Shown piece after piece: positions 8,686-16,971 of a stretch of DNA of 64,000 nt. The DNA is from QHXW01 sp963752965. GTDB lineage: Bacteria; Acidobacteriota; Terriglobia; Bryobacterales; Bryobacteraceae. The stretch's first letter is position 1, and the number at the start of each line of letters is the position of its first letter. Position numbers and translations under genes: made by a program. A model generated the notes under the pieces. The model did not search any database. It had not been told where the DNA came from and saw only the letters and a list, made by a program, of their open reading frames with translations. The stretch spans positions 76,526-140,525 of the forward strand of contig CAVWAJ010000006.1 of the NCBI GenBank assembly GCA_963752965.1, written 5' to 3'.

Positions 8686-9870
8686 CTACTCCCCAACCCG
8701 TTCGGGCAACAGCTTTCGTATTCTGCACAAGACGTCGGGTTCGGCGAATCCTCCCGCCTTGGTAATGAGGTATAGACTCCGCGAAGCATGGGAGTCCGGG
8801 GCAGGCGGTCCGCTTAGCGAGACGCGGCTTAGCGGAACGCCGGGGACCAGTTCGCAAATCGCCTCGACATCTGAGCACTCAAGGGCCCCAAGTATACCGC
8901 TAGCAGTGTCACCGCCGAAGACTACCAAGGCGTCCACTTTTGACTGGCACAGAATCCGGCGGACGGCACCGCCTAGCTCTTGGGTGATTGCCGCGCTCGG
9001 CCGCACATCGCAGTTGCCCGTTTTGAGCAAAACCCAACCGGATTCCGACAGTGCGCGCGGTGCTTCAGAATCGTCCGCTGTGCGCCAGCCCTTCCGTCTC
9101 ACGTGCCGGATCTGGGCTTGGGAAACCGGATTCAGGCTGCCGTTGACGACCAGGCAACTGCGAATCTGTGGATAACAGGGCCGTACCTTGCGTCGCGCAA
9201 TTTGTTCGGCGATGTGCTGTGCGAGGGATGCCGGCCCTGCGGCCAGCCGGCCCGCTGCCCGGCTTGTTATGAAACGTGCCGCTTCTGAAATCTCATCCTC
9301 ACACTCGCCATCGCAAATGTAGATGGCACGCTTCATCTCCGCTCGCAAATCGGTCACTCGGATTGAAATCACAGGTGCGGAACATTCCGGAGAGATCAGC
9401 CGCTGGATGTCCGCTTCGCGTACCGGATCGAGCGGATCTGCCGCAAACGGTGTTTCGTTTACGGGTATACCATTCACATACAGATGTCCATTCCGGACGG
9501 TACGTCCCATTCGCGGGTAAGCCGGAACATAGAACAGCGGTAACTGTGGATACGCTTGGGCTAATGCATTCAATTCGCTGCCTATGTTACCCCTCAAGGT
9601 CGAGTCCGTCTTCTTGTAGATCAATGACACTCCTTGAGACTGGCAAAGGCTCGCCAGCCTACGAACGCATTCGGCCGCTGCGCCGGTGGACAGATGCCGG
9701 CTCTCGGTGTCGAAGGTCAGGGAGATGGGAGAAGGGCGGGTAAACTGCCACTCGGGTTGGCATAGGTTGGTTGTGACCCACCCTGTCATTCCATGCTCTG
9801 CGAACTTAGCCCCGACTTCCAGGGCGCCTGTGAGATCATCCGCGATGGCAACAACCTGCGGGCCGGACAT
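8686..9870 (-). CDS. Four-carbon acid sugar kinase (DUF1537; DtnK/OtnK-like)
   Basis: The 394-residue kinase has an N-terminal DUF1537 domain ('VVAIADDLTGALEVG' with 'KKTDSTLRGNIG') and a C-terminal nucleotide-binding domain ('VVFGGDTASGILGAL'). It likely phosphorylates threonate or erythronate at C4 with ATP. ATG 9870 is chosen because the conserved 'ADDLTGA' motif follows ten residues later; the frame is open to 9930. It precedes the PdxA2 gene by 2 bp, so the two are cotranscribed. The upstream region was split by the IS256 insertion at 9981, which may have displaced its native promoter. Confidence 0.88.
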   Translation of the reverse strand: MSGPQVVAIADDLTGALEVGAKFAEHGMTGWVTTNLCQPEWQFTRPSPISLTFDTESRHLSTGAAAECVRRLASLCQSQGVSLIYKKTDSTLRGNIGSELNALAQAYPQLPLFYVPAYPRMGRTVRNGHLYVNGIPVNETPFAADPLDPVREADIQRLISPECSAPVISIRVTDLRAEMKRAIYICDGECEDEISEAARFITSRAAGRLAAGPASLAQHIAEQIARRKVRPCYPQIRSCLVVNGSLNPVSQAQIRHVRRKGWRTADDSEAPRALSESGWVLLKTGNCDVRPSAAITQELGGAVRRILCQSKVDALVVFGGDTASGILGALECSDVEAICELVPGVPLSRVSLSGPPAPDSHASRSLYLITKAGGFAEPDVLCRIRKLLPERVGE

Positions 9871-9980
9871 TTCAATGGCCCCCCACCGCAGCACGCTGCT
9901 CAGCATTGTTTGGAGAAGCAAAGCAGACAAACGGCCTGACCCGTCACGAACAGCAGTCTCGGAACTGCCGGGCTGAGCAG

Positions 9981-11425
9981 GAGAATGCCCGGATCTCCGT
10001 TGAAAGTTAGCGACCCTCGACCCTCATAGGCTACGCGACGGCAGTTCGCTTCGCAATCGGCTTCTGGGAAACCGCATTGGTCATGGCGGACAGGAGCACT
10101 GGAATCTGGCGATGGCCGATGACTTTGCGGAACTGCCGCTCGGCAACCAGCAATCCAGATCCAACCCAGCGCTCGATCTGATCGCCGGGCTGCCAGCGTT
10201 TCACGTTCCGGCAGACGGTTTCGACGATGGAGAAGGCAGATTCGATGACGTTGGTGCAGCTCAGTGTCCGGCGGAGTTGATCCGGTACCCGCAGCCGATG
10301 GACTGTGAGCGTCTCCTCCATGCCCTCTTCCAGGCTGCGCGCCGCGCTCGGATTGAGATCCATCAGTTCACGGTGCAATTTCTCCAAGGCGCGTTTGGCG
10401 TCGGAGTACTCCGACATGGCGTAGGCGTTCTGGAGTTTCTTTTTGATATCGCCTTTATGTTCGTCGGGCAAGTGATCCACGACGTTCCGTTTCTTATGGA
10501 CCTGACAACGTTGGATGAAAGCCGCTTCCCCGGCATGGCGGCGCACCGCCGCGTGCAGCGCTTTGCCACCGTCCAGAATGTAAAGCCGCGGCGTCGAAAA
10601 GTCCAACCCTCGCTCCACCAACTCGCCCAACAGAGCGCTCACCACGGTCGCGTTCTCCGTCGCCCCCTCGCGGATGCCCAGCACGGTCTTGGTTCCATCG
10701 CAGCCAATGCCAAGGGCTACGATCATCTGCCGGTCTTTGAATGGAGTCCCGTCGATCAGCACCGCGCATAAGCGCAACTCGCCCAGCGGCCGCTCCATCA
10801 ACTGTTTCACCTTCTCCCGGCTGGCTTCGATGAAGTTCTCACTAACCGCCGACTTCTCGATTCCGTAGGCATTCTGGAAATCCTTCACCACGGCTCCGTA
10901 GTTGCGCGTCGAGAGTCCGCGCATCATCTTGTCCCACACGCTCGCTTGCATTGGCCCACTACGCTGAAACAATTCGTAGCTGCCTAAATGCTGTTCCCGT
11001 TTGTCAGCCGTGCGTAGGCGCGTTCTGCGGATCGGCACCTTCTGGCCGTCCACCACGCAATAACCATCTTCCTTGCCCCAACGCTGTGCCCTGCGCCCTT
11101 CGTGTTGCTGGTGGCGCTCACCGGCCAGCGACTTTACTTCCTCGTCCATCACCAGGTGCATCAGTTCCAGACCAGCCTGCCGCAGCAAGTTGCCCACGCC
11201 CTGCTGTAACAAGCCGACGATCTCGGCCAGCGGAAGGATCATCTGGATGTTGGGATTCTGTTCGATGGCGATCCGGCGGAACTGCTGCACGGCCCGTTGT
11301 TGTTCTATCTGGTATCGTCTCTTCATAGCGACTCTCTCCTTTTTCTTGGCAGAAAAATCGACCCTCGGCCCATTATGGCCGGGGGTTTGAGAGTCGCTAC
11401 TTTCTACGAACTATCGGGCATCCTC
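9981..11425 (-). mobile_element. IS256-family insertion sequence, complete, with 8-bp target duplication
   Basis: The 1445-bp element is bounded by imperfect inverted repeats of about 37 bp ('gagaatgcccg' left; 'gaggatgcccg' on the other strand at the right). It is flanked by the identical octamer 'ctgagcag' at 9973-9980 and 11426-11433. An 8-9 bp duplication is the rule for IS256. The perfect duplication implies simple and fairly recent insertion. A truncated second copy of the same end lies at 15396-15576. Confidence 0.95.
10031..11326 (-). CDS. IS256 family (mutator) transposase
   Basis: The 431-residue transposase shows the mutator-type DDE domain: 'AVLIDGTPFKDRQM' (first Asp), 'YILDGGKALHAAV' (second Asp), the 'RCQVHKKRNVVDHLP' signature (C/H-x2-H) and 'TNVIESAF' (Glu). 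Length is typical and the frame is intact, so the element is probably active. Confidence 0.94.
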   Translation of the reverse strand: MKRRYQIEQQRAVQQFRRIAIEQNPNIQMILPLAEIVGLLQQGVGNLLRQAGLELMHLVMDEEVKSLAGERHQQHEGRRAQRWGKEDGYCVVDGQKVPIRRTRLRTADKREQHLGSYELFQRSGPMQASVWDKMMRGLSTRNYGAVVKDFQNAYGIEKSAVSENFIEASREKVKQLMERPLGELRLCAVLIDGTPFKDRQMIVALGIGCDGTKTVLGIREGATENATVVSALLGELVERGLDFSTPRLYILDGGKALHAAVRRHAGEAAFIQRCQVHKKRNVVDHLPDEHKGDIKKKLQNAYAMSEYSDAKRALEKLHRELMDLNPSAARSLEEGMEETLTVHRLRVPDQLRRTLSCTNVIESAFSIVETVCRNVKRWQPGDQIERWVGSGLLVAERQFRKVIGHRQIPVLLSAMTNAVSQKPIAKRTAVA

Positions 11426-11539
11426 CTGAGCAGGACCCCATACAGCGGCGCGTGCGTCACCTGCTCTCTTTGTCTCATTCGGTGCTGAATGACACCGGGC
11501 ATGGGCAACCACCTAGTTCTTGCGATTCGAGTGTACACC

Positions 11540-11611
11540 CTCACGGTCCGTGAGGCATCCCGCAAGGCGGCGGGATGTCATAATCGCGGAACCGAGGCCG
11601 ACACGGCCTCG
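11540..11611. other. Three consecutive perfect hairpins
   Basis: Within 72 bp lie three perfect inverted repeats: 7-bp stem with 1-nt loop (11540-11554), 8-bp stem with 6-nt loop (11556-11577) and 7-bp stem with 5-nt loop (11593-11611). They precede a response-regulator remnant. They could form a structured RNA or be a palindromic repeat unit. I cannot match them to a known riboswitch class. The rest of 11434-11627 shows no gene. Confidence 0.5.
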
Positions 11612-11627
11612 CAAAGCTGCTGGTTTC

Positions 11628-11737
11628 AAAATGTGCAACGGGACTACGTGTTGGCGTCCGGGTTCGATGGCTACCTGGCCAAACCCATCGACCCCGAAGC
11701 GTTCGCTAACCAGATAGAGGTCTTCCTCCCACGGTAA
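11628..11737 (+). pseudogene. Response regulator receiver domain, C-terminal remnant
   Basis: The last ~31 codons encode 'GFDGYLAKPIDPEAFANQI', which matches the end of CheY-like receiver domains (the conserved Lys in 'KPID' and the last helix). The phosphoacceptor Asp region and everything before it are missing. The frame upstream is open but unrelated. Confidence 0.6.
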
Positions 11738-12719
11738 TCGGCAACCCTGCTCGCCCGGCGGTCAAACGGCCCGCGATCGAGAGGAAACGTCGCACGGGAA
11801 GATCTGATGGTCGCACGCATCTGTGCTTACCGATTTATCGCCGATCCCGCGACCATGCCGCAGTGGGCCATCCACAATGTCAAATTTATCCAGGCTGTGG
11901 GGCAAAGCGAGTGATGATGGAAGGAAAGTGCACTTTTCGCCCATTGCCGATTGGCCCTACCCGCTATGCGCAGCAAATGTCCCCAACGTAATGCGGCAAA
12001 GTGTCCTGTAGTCTGCGACCGAGGACCCGGGAGTTCAATACTCGTGCGTCTGAACAACCCTGGGCAGCCGCCAAAAACAAGCATCTCTCGCTTGCCGGCG
12101 GCGTCCTTGCCGTCGAAGAAGTTGCCGTGCCGTGGTATTTACGCTTTGCCATACTTCCCCCCCAAAACTTTTCAGACCCCGGACATTTACGGACATAAAG
12201 GAGAAATTTCTCGCGCTGCCGATATATAGATTGGGAACAATTGTTGCCGGGAAATTCGCCGACGGCCCCATTTTCCGCCAGCCGCCGAACCCCCGGTTTG
12301 GCGCGGAGTTGAGCGGTTTCCGCCAGGCTCCGCAGCTCACGAACGAAACATTATGGAAGACCAGAAACATGCCGCCGATCAAAAAACATGCCGCCGATCA
12401 AAGACATTGCCCGAAACGCCCCTGTTCCGGCCCCAACGAAACAGAATAGTCAGACTGTTTCATTCGGGCGCCGCATTGCCCCAGAACCGCCACTGCTTGG
12501 CGACGTACTTCAGTCCTTTCGAGCCGAATGGCCGAAAGGAAGCACAAGCAACGTGAGCGTTTCCATGTTGCGCCATCGTCCAGACCAAAATCAAGAGCAG
12601 CAGTGGACGATATCGGCAGTTACACGCCAAGTACACGCCAGAATTCCGCGAATCCGGACAATTTTCAGGGGGTTTTGAAAGACTACGCGCCGCTGTGTCG
12701 CGCGTAAGTGATTGATGAG
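11738..12719. other. Intergenic stretch without supported gene
   Basis: Nearly 1 kb with only short open frames of no recognisable family. It holds a tandem duplication of about 18 bp ('acatgccgccgatcaaa', 12365-12402) and, next to the tRNA, a 9-bp direct repeat 'tacacgcca' at 12621 and 12632. The part nearest the tRNA may contain integrase arm sites or an attachment junction. Confidence 0.4.
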
Positions 12720-12838
12720 TGGTGGGCGCGACAGGACTCGAACCTGTGACCTCCTGCGTGTGAAGCAGGCGCTCTAACCAACTGAGCTACGCGCCCGTCT
12801 GAGGCAATCTCCTGATTCTACAAAATTTCCGGATTCGC
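12648..12838. repeat. Inverted repeat flanking tRNA-Val
   Basis: The segment at 12648-12665 is the reverse complement, with one single-base indel, of 12822-12838 (shared core 'tccggattcgc' plus 'aaaatt'). The arms lie on either side of tRNA-Val, the right arm inside the 3' end of the integrase gene. This may mark recombinase binding sites or an inverted att duplication. Confidence 0.6.
12720..12796 (-). tRNA. tRNA-Val (anticodon CAC)
   Basis: Read on the minus strand the cloverleaf is complete: acceptor 'gggcgcg' pairs with 'cgcgccc', the D arm is 'gctcagttggttagagc', the anticodon stem 'cctgc'/'gcagg' encloses loop 'ttcacac' (anticodon CAC, reading GUG), and the T arm is 'acagg-ttcgaat-cctgt'. 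CCA is encoded. Its first 23 bases overlap the end of the integrase gene. Confidence 0.96.
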
Positions 12839-14033
12839 CGCACGCCACGCTTTCGTTCACGTTAGTGTCATTTAGTGTCAAAATCCTTTCCGTTAGGCGC
12901 TCAACGCCTTCTCTCCGGCGCTCAATCGCCTCTTGCGTGTAGTGAATCGTCATCCTGAGATCGTCATGGCCCATTGCCGCTTGGCGATCCACGAAAGCGA
13001 TGTTCAACTGATCGGACAGGGTTGCGTGTGTGTGTCGAAATGTGTGCCACGAAACCCATCCAATCCCCAAGCGTTTCGCTATGGGTTTGAGAACCCGCCG
13101 CGCCAGGTTGTTCTCGTTTTGCGGTGTTCCCGTTGCCGAGGAAAACACCACATCATCATCCGCAACAAAACGGGATCTCTGCCGGATGTTTTTGAGCGCT
13201 TCCACAACCGCCATGCTCAATTCCCGCTTGCGCCGCCGCGCCGGTTTCTTCACCGACCCGAATCTGCCTTTGTAATAATTCTCCGTGATAAAGAGGCAGT
13301 ACGGCGGCAGGTTCATCCCATCGACCGTTGTTGGCTTGTCGGTGAGATTCACCCGTTTCCATCGCAATCCGAAAATTTCAGCGATATTCATGCTCGTGGT
13401 GATCGACAGCAAAACAATCGTCCGAACCATGAACGGGAGCGCCGCGATCAACGACCCCGCCATTTCAAAGCTCAACGCACGCCGCTCTTTTCTCTCCATC
13501 TCAGGTAGCGCCACGCCAAAAGTGGGCAACTCGCCGTGGAACGCCTTCTTCTTTTTTGCATGGTTGAAGAAGACGCTAATCGCGGTCCTGATGTGGAGAG
13601 CCGTTTGCGTGGACAGGCCCGATGCCAATTTCAGATCCACCAGCGCTTGCACATCGTCGCTCGTGAGATCACGCAGTCGCTTCTCTCCAAGTGCCGGAAG
13701 CACATGCTTGTCGAAAATGTACCCGTAATGCCGTTGGCCCGCCCATTTCTTTTTTTCGATCACGTCCGGTAGGAAGCGGCCTTGGTAGAACTGCCTGATG
13801 GTCAGAAGCGATGAAGGATGCTGCGACTGGACGTTGACCGCGTTCAAAGTAGTCTCATTGGCTAACCTTTCGGCTTCTCTTTTGCTCACCCCCTTTGTTT
13901 CGCAAACCCGCGCATTCCGGCGTACCCGAACTATTCTTCCGTCTTCGTCCAGTGCGTCTTCCCGGTATGCGATGTACCACATCTTTCCCTGCTTGTGAAT
14001 GTATCCCTTCTGTGTTCCCCTTCTTCGAGCCAT
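12774..14033 (-). CDS. Tyrosine recombinase/phage-type integrase
   Basis: This 419-residue site-specific recombinase has an AP2-like N-terminal arm domain (about 10-60), a SAM-like core-binding domain (about 75-165) and a catalytic domain (about 185-385). Catalytic residues H330 and R333 ('WHTFRHTH'), H356 ('GHDDLR') and Y365 ('IHYTQ') are present. The first catalytic Arg, normally in a 'TGxR..E' motif, is replaced by Asn216 in 'TSMNIAEIFGLRW'. I chose ATG 14033 ('MARRRGTQKG'); an in-frame extension to 14201 exists. Its stop codon lies inside tRNA-Val. It probably belonged to the mobile element whose remains fill 12.8-18.4 kb. Confidence 0.9.
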   Translation of the reverse strand: MARRRGTQKGYIHKQGKMWYIAYREDALDEDGRIVRVRRNARVCETKGVSKREAERLANETTLNAVNVQSQHPSSLLTIRQFYQGRFLPDVIEKKKWAGQRHYGYIFDKHVLPALGEKRLRDLTSDDVQALVDLKLASGLSTQTALHIRTAISVFFNHAKKKKAFHGELPTFGVALPEMERKERRALSFEMAGSLIAALPFMVRTIVLLSITTSMNIAEIFGLRWKRVNLTDKPTTVDGMNLPPYCLFITENYYKGRFGSVKKPARRRKRELSMAVVEALKNIRQRSRFVADDDVVFSSATGTPQNENNLARRVLKPIAKRLGIGWVSWHTFRHTHATLSDQLNIAFVDRQAAMGHDDLRMTIHYTQEAIERRREGVERLTERILTLNDTNVNESVACGESGNFVESGDCLRRARSSVG

Positions 14034-14201
14034 GTTCAAACCTCTCCACGGCTCTTGGGGCGGCTCGGTGCGAAGAATATCACAGGGGCCGCGCTTCTGC
14101 TGGATGGCGCGGGCGCAGCGCGGGCAGAGGGGCAACGGCTCTGCGACCGTTGCCACCCTTCCTGTTTCGATTTCGACGCGCGTCCACTGCATCCGCATCA
14201 A

Positions 14202-15150
14202 TCTTGCGGTTCATTCGTGGATGGATCAATACGGTGCGGTGAGGATTTCCGCCCCTCTTGAATGAGCGGGTTACGAGCATATTCTTAGCGCTCATTGCAT
14301 CCTTAGCGGTGCGGATTGCCTTCGAGCAAATCACGCCTTTTCTATCACTCAGGTTGAAGACGGCACACTAGAGCAGAGCACTAAGAATCTTGGTTCTGAA
14401 GCGCAAAGTGGGCACGCCGTTGAGCACGCGGATCTTGCGGAATGGTTTTTAGCGATCTTAGCTAAAAGTGCTAAAATTCCCACACTTTGCCAAACAAAGT
14501 AGGTCTTGCGCTTGATGCCGAGAATGTGGGCATTTAAACCCTTGCTCGGCTATGGTTTATGCGTGTCGTTGTAAAAGCCGCTAGGCAGGCAAGGACTTTC
14601 TTTCTTTTGTTCTCACTAACTTACCGTCATCTCATAAGTGTTTTTAATTTCTGGTAGCGTAGCGGGTAATGCGTCCAGTCCGCCGAAGAAACGGTTGTGC
14701 GTGCCGTTCTTACGGGTGTGCTGCCACAGCCGCTCGGTAGGGTTCAACTCCGGTGAGTAGGGTGGCAACTGATGCACTTCCAGCCAATGCCGGTTGGACT
14801 GGAACCATGCCCAGACCTCCGCATCCTTTTGCCGGTGCTGCTTGCATGTCAATACGTAGCCGAGCGGCATTTCCCGTCAATTAAATCTTTCTGGAGGCCA
14901 TTTGGCGCGGCTTCCGTGAGGGTCTGTGATTTTTAGTGTTTTTAGCGTGTCACCGCATGTCTCTGTAAGTCGCGTTATGTCAATGCCTTCCAAAGATCAC
15001 AGCGTTAAGAATCTTAAGGATGCTAAAACAGCTAAAGCTTTTGTTTGCTATACTTTACGGACAAATAATGGTAGAATTGTACCAGTATGTTGAAAACACA
15101 GCACTTACAAAAAATGCCAACTTGGCACTTTTACTCAATAGGAGACTTAA
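14202..15150. other. AT-richer intergenic region with TTAGC/GCTAA cluster
   Basis: Apart from a transposase fragment at 14616-14870, no gene is supported. The pentamer TTAGC or its complement GCTAA occurs nine times between 14285 and 15035, far above the one or two expected by chance. The DNA before 15151 is AT-rich and probably carries the promoter of the truncated gene there. The repeats could be iterons or operators. Confidence 0.45.
14616..14870 (-). pseudogene. IS630-like transposase, C-terminal fragment
   Basis: The 84 codons include 'PPYSPELNPTERLWQHTRK', the conserved Glu block of DDE_3/IS630-type transposases, and a following 'THNRFF'. The first two catalytic Asp blocks are missing, so it is a remnant. 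It differs from the intact IS630 at 0.9-2.0 kb and comes from another subgroup. Confidence 0.8.
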
Positions 15151-15395
15151 ATGATTGACGAAAAAGAGTTTAGCGAATATGAGAAAACGGAGCTAGAATC
15201 AGATGCTCCGTTGACCGAAAACGACTGCAAAAGCCTCAACCTGACTTTCAACCTAAGTGAAGCGGAACATCAGGAGCGGAAACAAGCTGAGGCAAGGATC
15301 AGAGCAGGGCAAGCAAGCGTCTTTGACATGGGCGCGGCTCTGCTCGTACTGAGGCACAAGCTACTTTACCGTGACAGTTACACCACGTTTGCCGA
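15151..15395 (+). pseudogene. Truncated plasmid/phage-type protein, cut by IS256 remnant
   Basis: A good ribosome site (ggag, 15140s) precedes ATG 15151. The 81 native residues are acidic at first and end 'AALLVLRHKLLYRDSYTTF', like the N-terminal module of plasmid and integrative-element proteins in which 'LYR..H.TFE.YC...W' follows. The IS256 end begins exactly at 15396 and replaces the rest. Its function is unknown; its kind of module supports mobile-element origin of this region. Confidence 0.6.
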
Positions 15396-15576
15396 GAGAA
15401 TGCCCGGATCTCCGTTGAAAGTTAGCGACCCTCGACCCTCATAGGCTACGCGACGGCAGTTCGCTTCGCAATCGGCTTCTGGGAAACCGCATTGGTCATG
15501 GCGGACAGGAGCACTGGAATCTGGCGATGGCCGATGACTTTGCGGAACTGCCGCTCGGCAACCAGCAATCCAGATC
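15396..15576 (-). mobile_element. IS256 terminal remnant
   Basis: These 181 bp are essentially identical to 9981-10161, the transposase 3' end and outer repeat of the complete IS256. The copy stops exactly where the IS3 element begins, and the rest of IS256 is not found on the other side of IS3, so a deletion or rearrangement followed. Confidence 0.93.
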
Positions 15577-15642
15577 TGACCTGCCCTCGATAATCTCTGC
15601 CAGTCATAATTGAGAAGCTCCAGCGAGGAAAGGAGCTTCGAG

Positions 15643-15918
15643 ATGAAGAAGGGCAAGCACCCAGAAGAACAGATCATCGGCGTGCTGAAGCAGGTGGAGG
15701 CAGGCCGGACGGTGAAGGAGGTCGCCCGGGAGTTGGGCGTCAGCGAGGCGACGATCTACACCTGGAAGAGCAAGTACGGTGGCATGGAAGTCAGCGAAGC
15801 GCGGCGACTAAAGGAACTGGAAGATGAGAACCGCCGGCTGAAGCACATGGTCGCAGACCTCAGCCTCGACAAAGAGGCACTGAAGGCGGTGATCCGAAAA
15901 AACGGCTGGAGCTTGTAG
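15643..15918 (+). CDS. IS3 OrfA, helix-turn-helix protein
   Basis: The 91-residue protein binds the IS ends. It shows an HTH_8/transposase_8 fold ('EEQIIGVLKQVEAGRTVKEV') and a leucine-zipper-like coiled coil after residue 50 ('LEDENRRLKHMVADLSLDK'). A strong ribosome site 'aggag' lies ahead of ATG 15643. The heptamer AAAAAAC near its end allows -1 frameshifting into OrfB. Confidence 0.93.
   Translation: MKKGKHPEEQIIGVLKQVEAGRTVKEVARELGVSEATIYTWKSKYGGMEVSEARRLKELEDENRRLKHMVADLSLDKEALKAVIRKNGWSL
15897..15903 (+). promoter_or_regulatory. -1 ribosomal frameshift slippery heptamer
   Basis: The bases read A AAA AAC in the OrfA frame, the classic IS3-type slippery site. Slipping back one base continues the reading into the OrfB frame, making the OrfAB transposase. 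The OrfA stop lies 13 bases beyond. Confidence 0.85.
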
Positions 15919-15932
15919 GTCTGCGGCAGGAT

Positions 15933-16925
15933 GTGGCGTTGGTGATGAGCGAGTATGAATACTCGGAGCGCCAAGCCTGCAAGCTCATGTCCATGGATCG
16001 GACCACCTACCGATATCAGCCGCGGCCGGACCACAATGCCGAGTTGCGCAGCAAATTGATCGCCCTGGCGCGGCAGAAACCGCGCTACGGTTACCGGCGT
16101 CTGTGCGCGCTGCTGGAGCGCAGCGGATGCCAAGCCAGCGCGCAACGGGTGTACCGCATATACAGCGAAGAACATCTGGCGGTACGAAGGCTGAAACGGA
16201 AGCGGCTGGTGAGACCGGCGCCGGAAGGCACGTTGTTGCACAAGCCCAACCAGGAATGGGCCATCGATTTCGTGTCCGATGGCTTGGCCACCGGACGAGG
16301 GCTGCGCATGCTGACCGTCGTAGACAGTTTCACGCGCGAGTGTCCAGCTGTCGAGGTCGACACAGGCTTGTCGAGTGGCCGAGTGACTCGCGTGCTGGAC
16401 TGGATCATCAGCCAGCGTGGGAAGCCGGAAGTGATTCGGTGTGATAACGGGCCGGAATTCACGAGCCGACACTTTATCGTTTGGTGCGAGGAAAGGCAGA
16501 TCACGCTGCTGCACATTCAACCTGGCCGACCCATGCAGAACGGTCATGTCGAGAGCTTCAACGGGCGATTCCGTGATGAGTGTCTGAATCACAACTGGTT
16601 CACGACGCTGACGGACGCAAAAGAAAAGATCGAACGGTGGCGTATGGAATACAACGGGGAGCGGCCACACAGCAGCTTGGCGTATCGAACACCAGAGGAA
16701 TTCGCCAAAGCCTGCTCTGAGCCCACCAACAGGATGGGGTTAACAACACCCATCCCGCCAGAGCCGCCCGTCGCAGGTGAGCGGTCGCAGAACGGTACTC
16801 ACGGTCAAGGGTTCGCTAACGCCACGCCAAAAACCGGCGCGCCCTTGACCGCTGCGTGCCGTTCTGCATTGGAGGATGGTGCGACGGGCGGCTCCGACGG
16901 GATGGGAAAAGAGGAGTTACAGTAG
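15933..16925 (+). CDS. IS3 OrfB transposase (rve catalytic domain)
   Basis: The frame has HTH_21 ('KPRYGYRRLCALL') and the DDE domain with 'WAIDFVSDGL', 'IRCDNGPEFTS' and 'HVESFNGRFRDECL'. It is normally made as a fusion with OrfA through the slippery site at 15897; read that way it extends upstream without stops. The C-terminal ~60 residues after 'RTPEEFAK' are a variable tail. The frame is intact, so the element may be active. Confidence 0.93.
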   Translation: MALVMSEYEYSERQACKLMSMDRTTYRYQPRPDHNAELRSKLIALARQKPRYGYRRLCALLERSGCQASAQRVYRIYSEEHLAVRRLKRKRLVRPAPEGTLLHKPNQEWAIDFVSDGLATGRGLRMLTVVDSFTRECPAVEVDTGLSSGRVTRVLDWIISQRGKPEVIRCDNGPEFTSRHFIVWCEERQITLLHIQPGRPMQNGHVESFNGRFRDECLNHNWFTTLTDAKEKIERWRMEYNGERPHSSLAYRTPEEFAKACSEPTNRMGLTTPIPPEPPVAGERSQNGTHGQGFANATPKTGAPLTAACRSALEDGATGGSDGMGKEELQ

Positions 16926-16971
16926 ACCGAGCGTCTCAGTTACGGTTGGTAGAGAAAATCGAGGCAGGTCA

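Larger units (their letters stand above)
15577..16971 (+). mobile_element. IS3-family insertion sequence
   Basis: The ends begin 'tgacctgccctcga' and, on the other strand, 'tgacctgcctcga', an imperfect inverted repeat of about 25 bp starting with TGA. OrfA, a slippery site and OrfB lie between. The 1395-bp size fits the IS407/IS51 groups. I see no target duplication, since left and right flanks differ. Confidence 0.93.

Noticed and set aside
11540..11627. c-di-GMP (GEMM) riboswitch, suggested by 'cgcaaagc' after a hairpin
   Set aside because: The tetraloop and second conserved half are missing and the stems do not fit the consensus.
12360..12405. CRISPR array start, suggested by a tandem repeat
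   Set aside because: Only two copies lie directly next to each other without spacers, and no cas gene is near.
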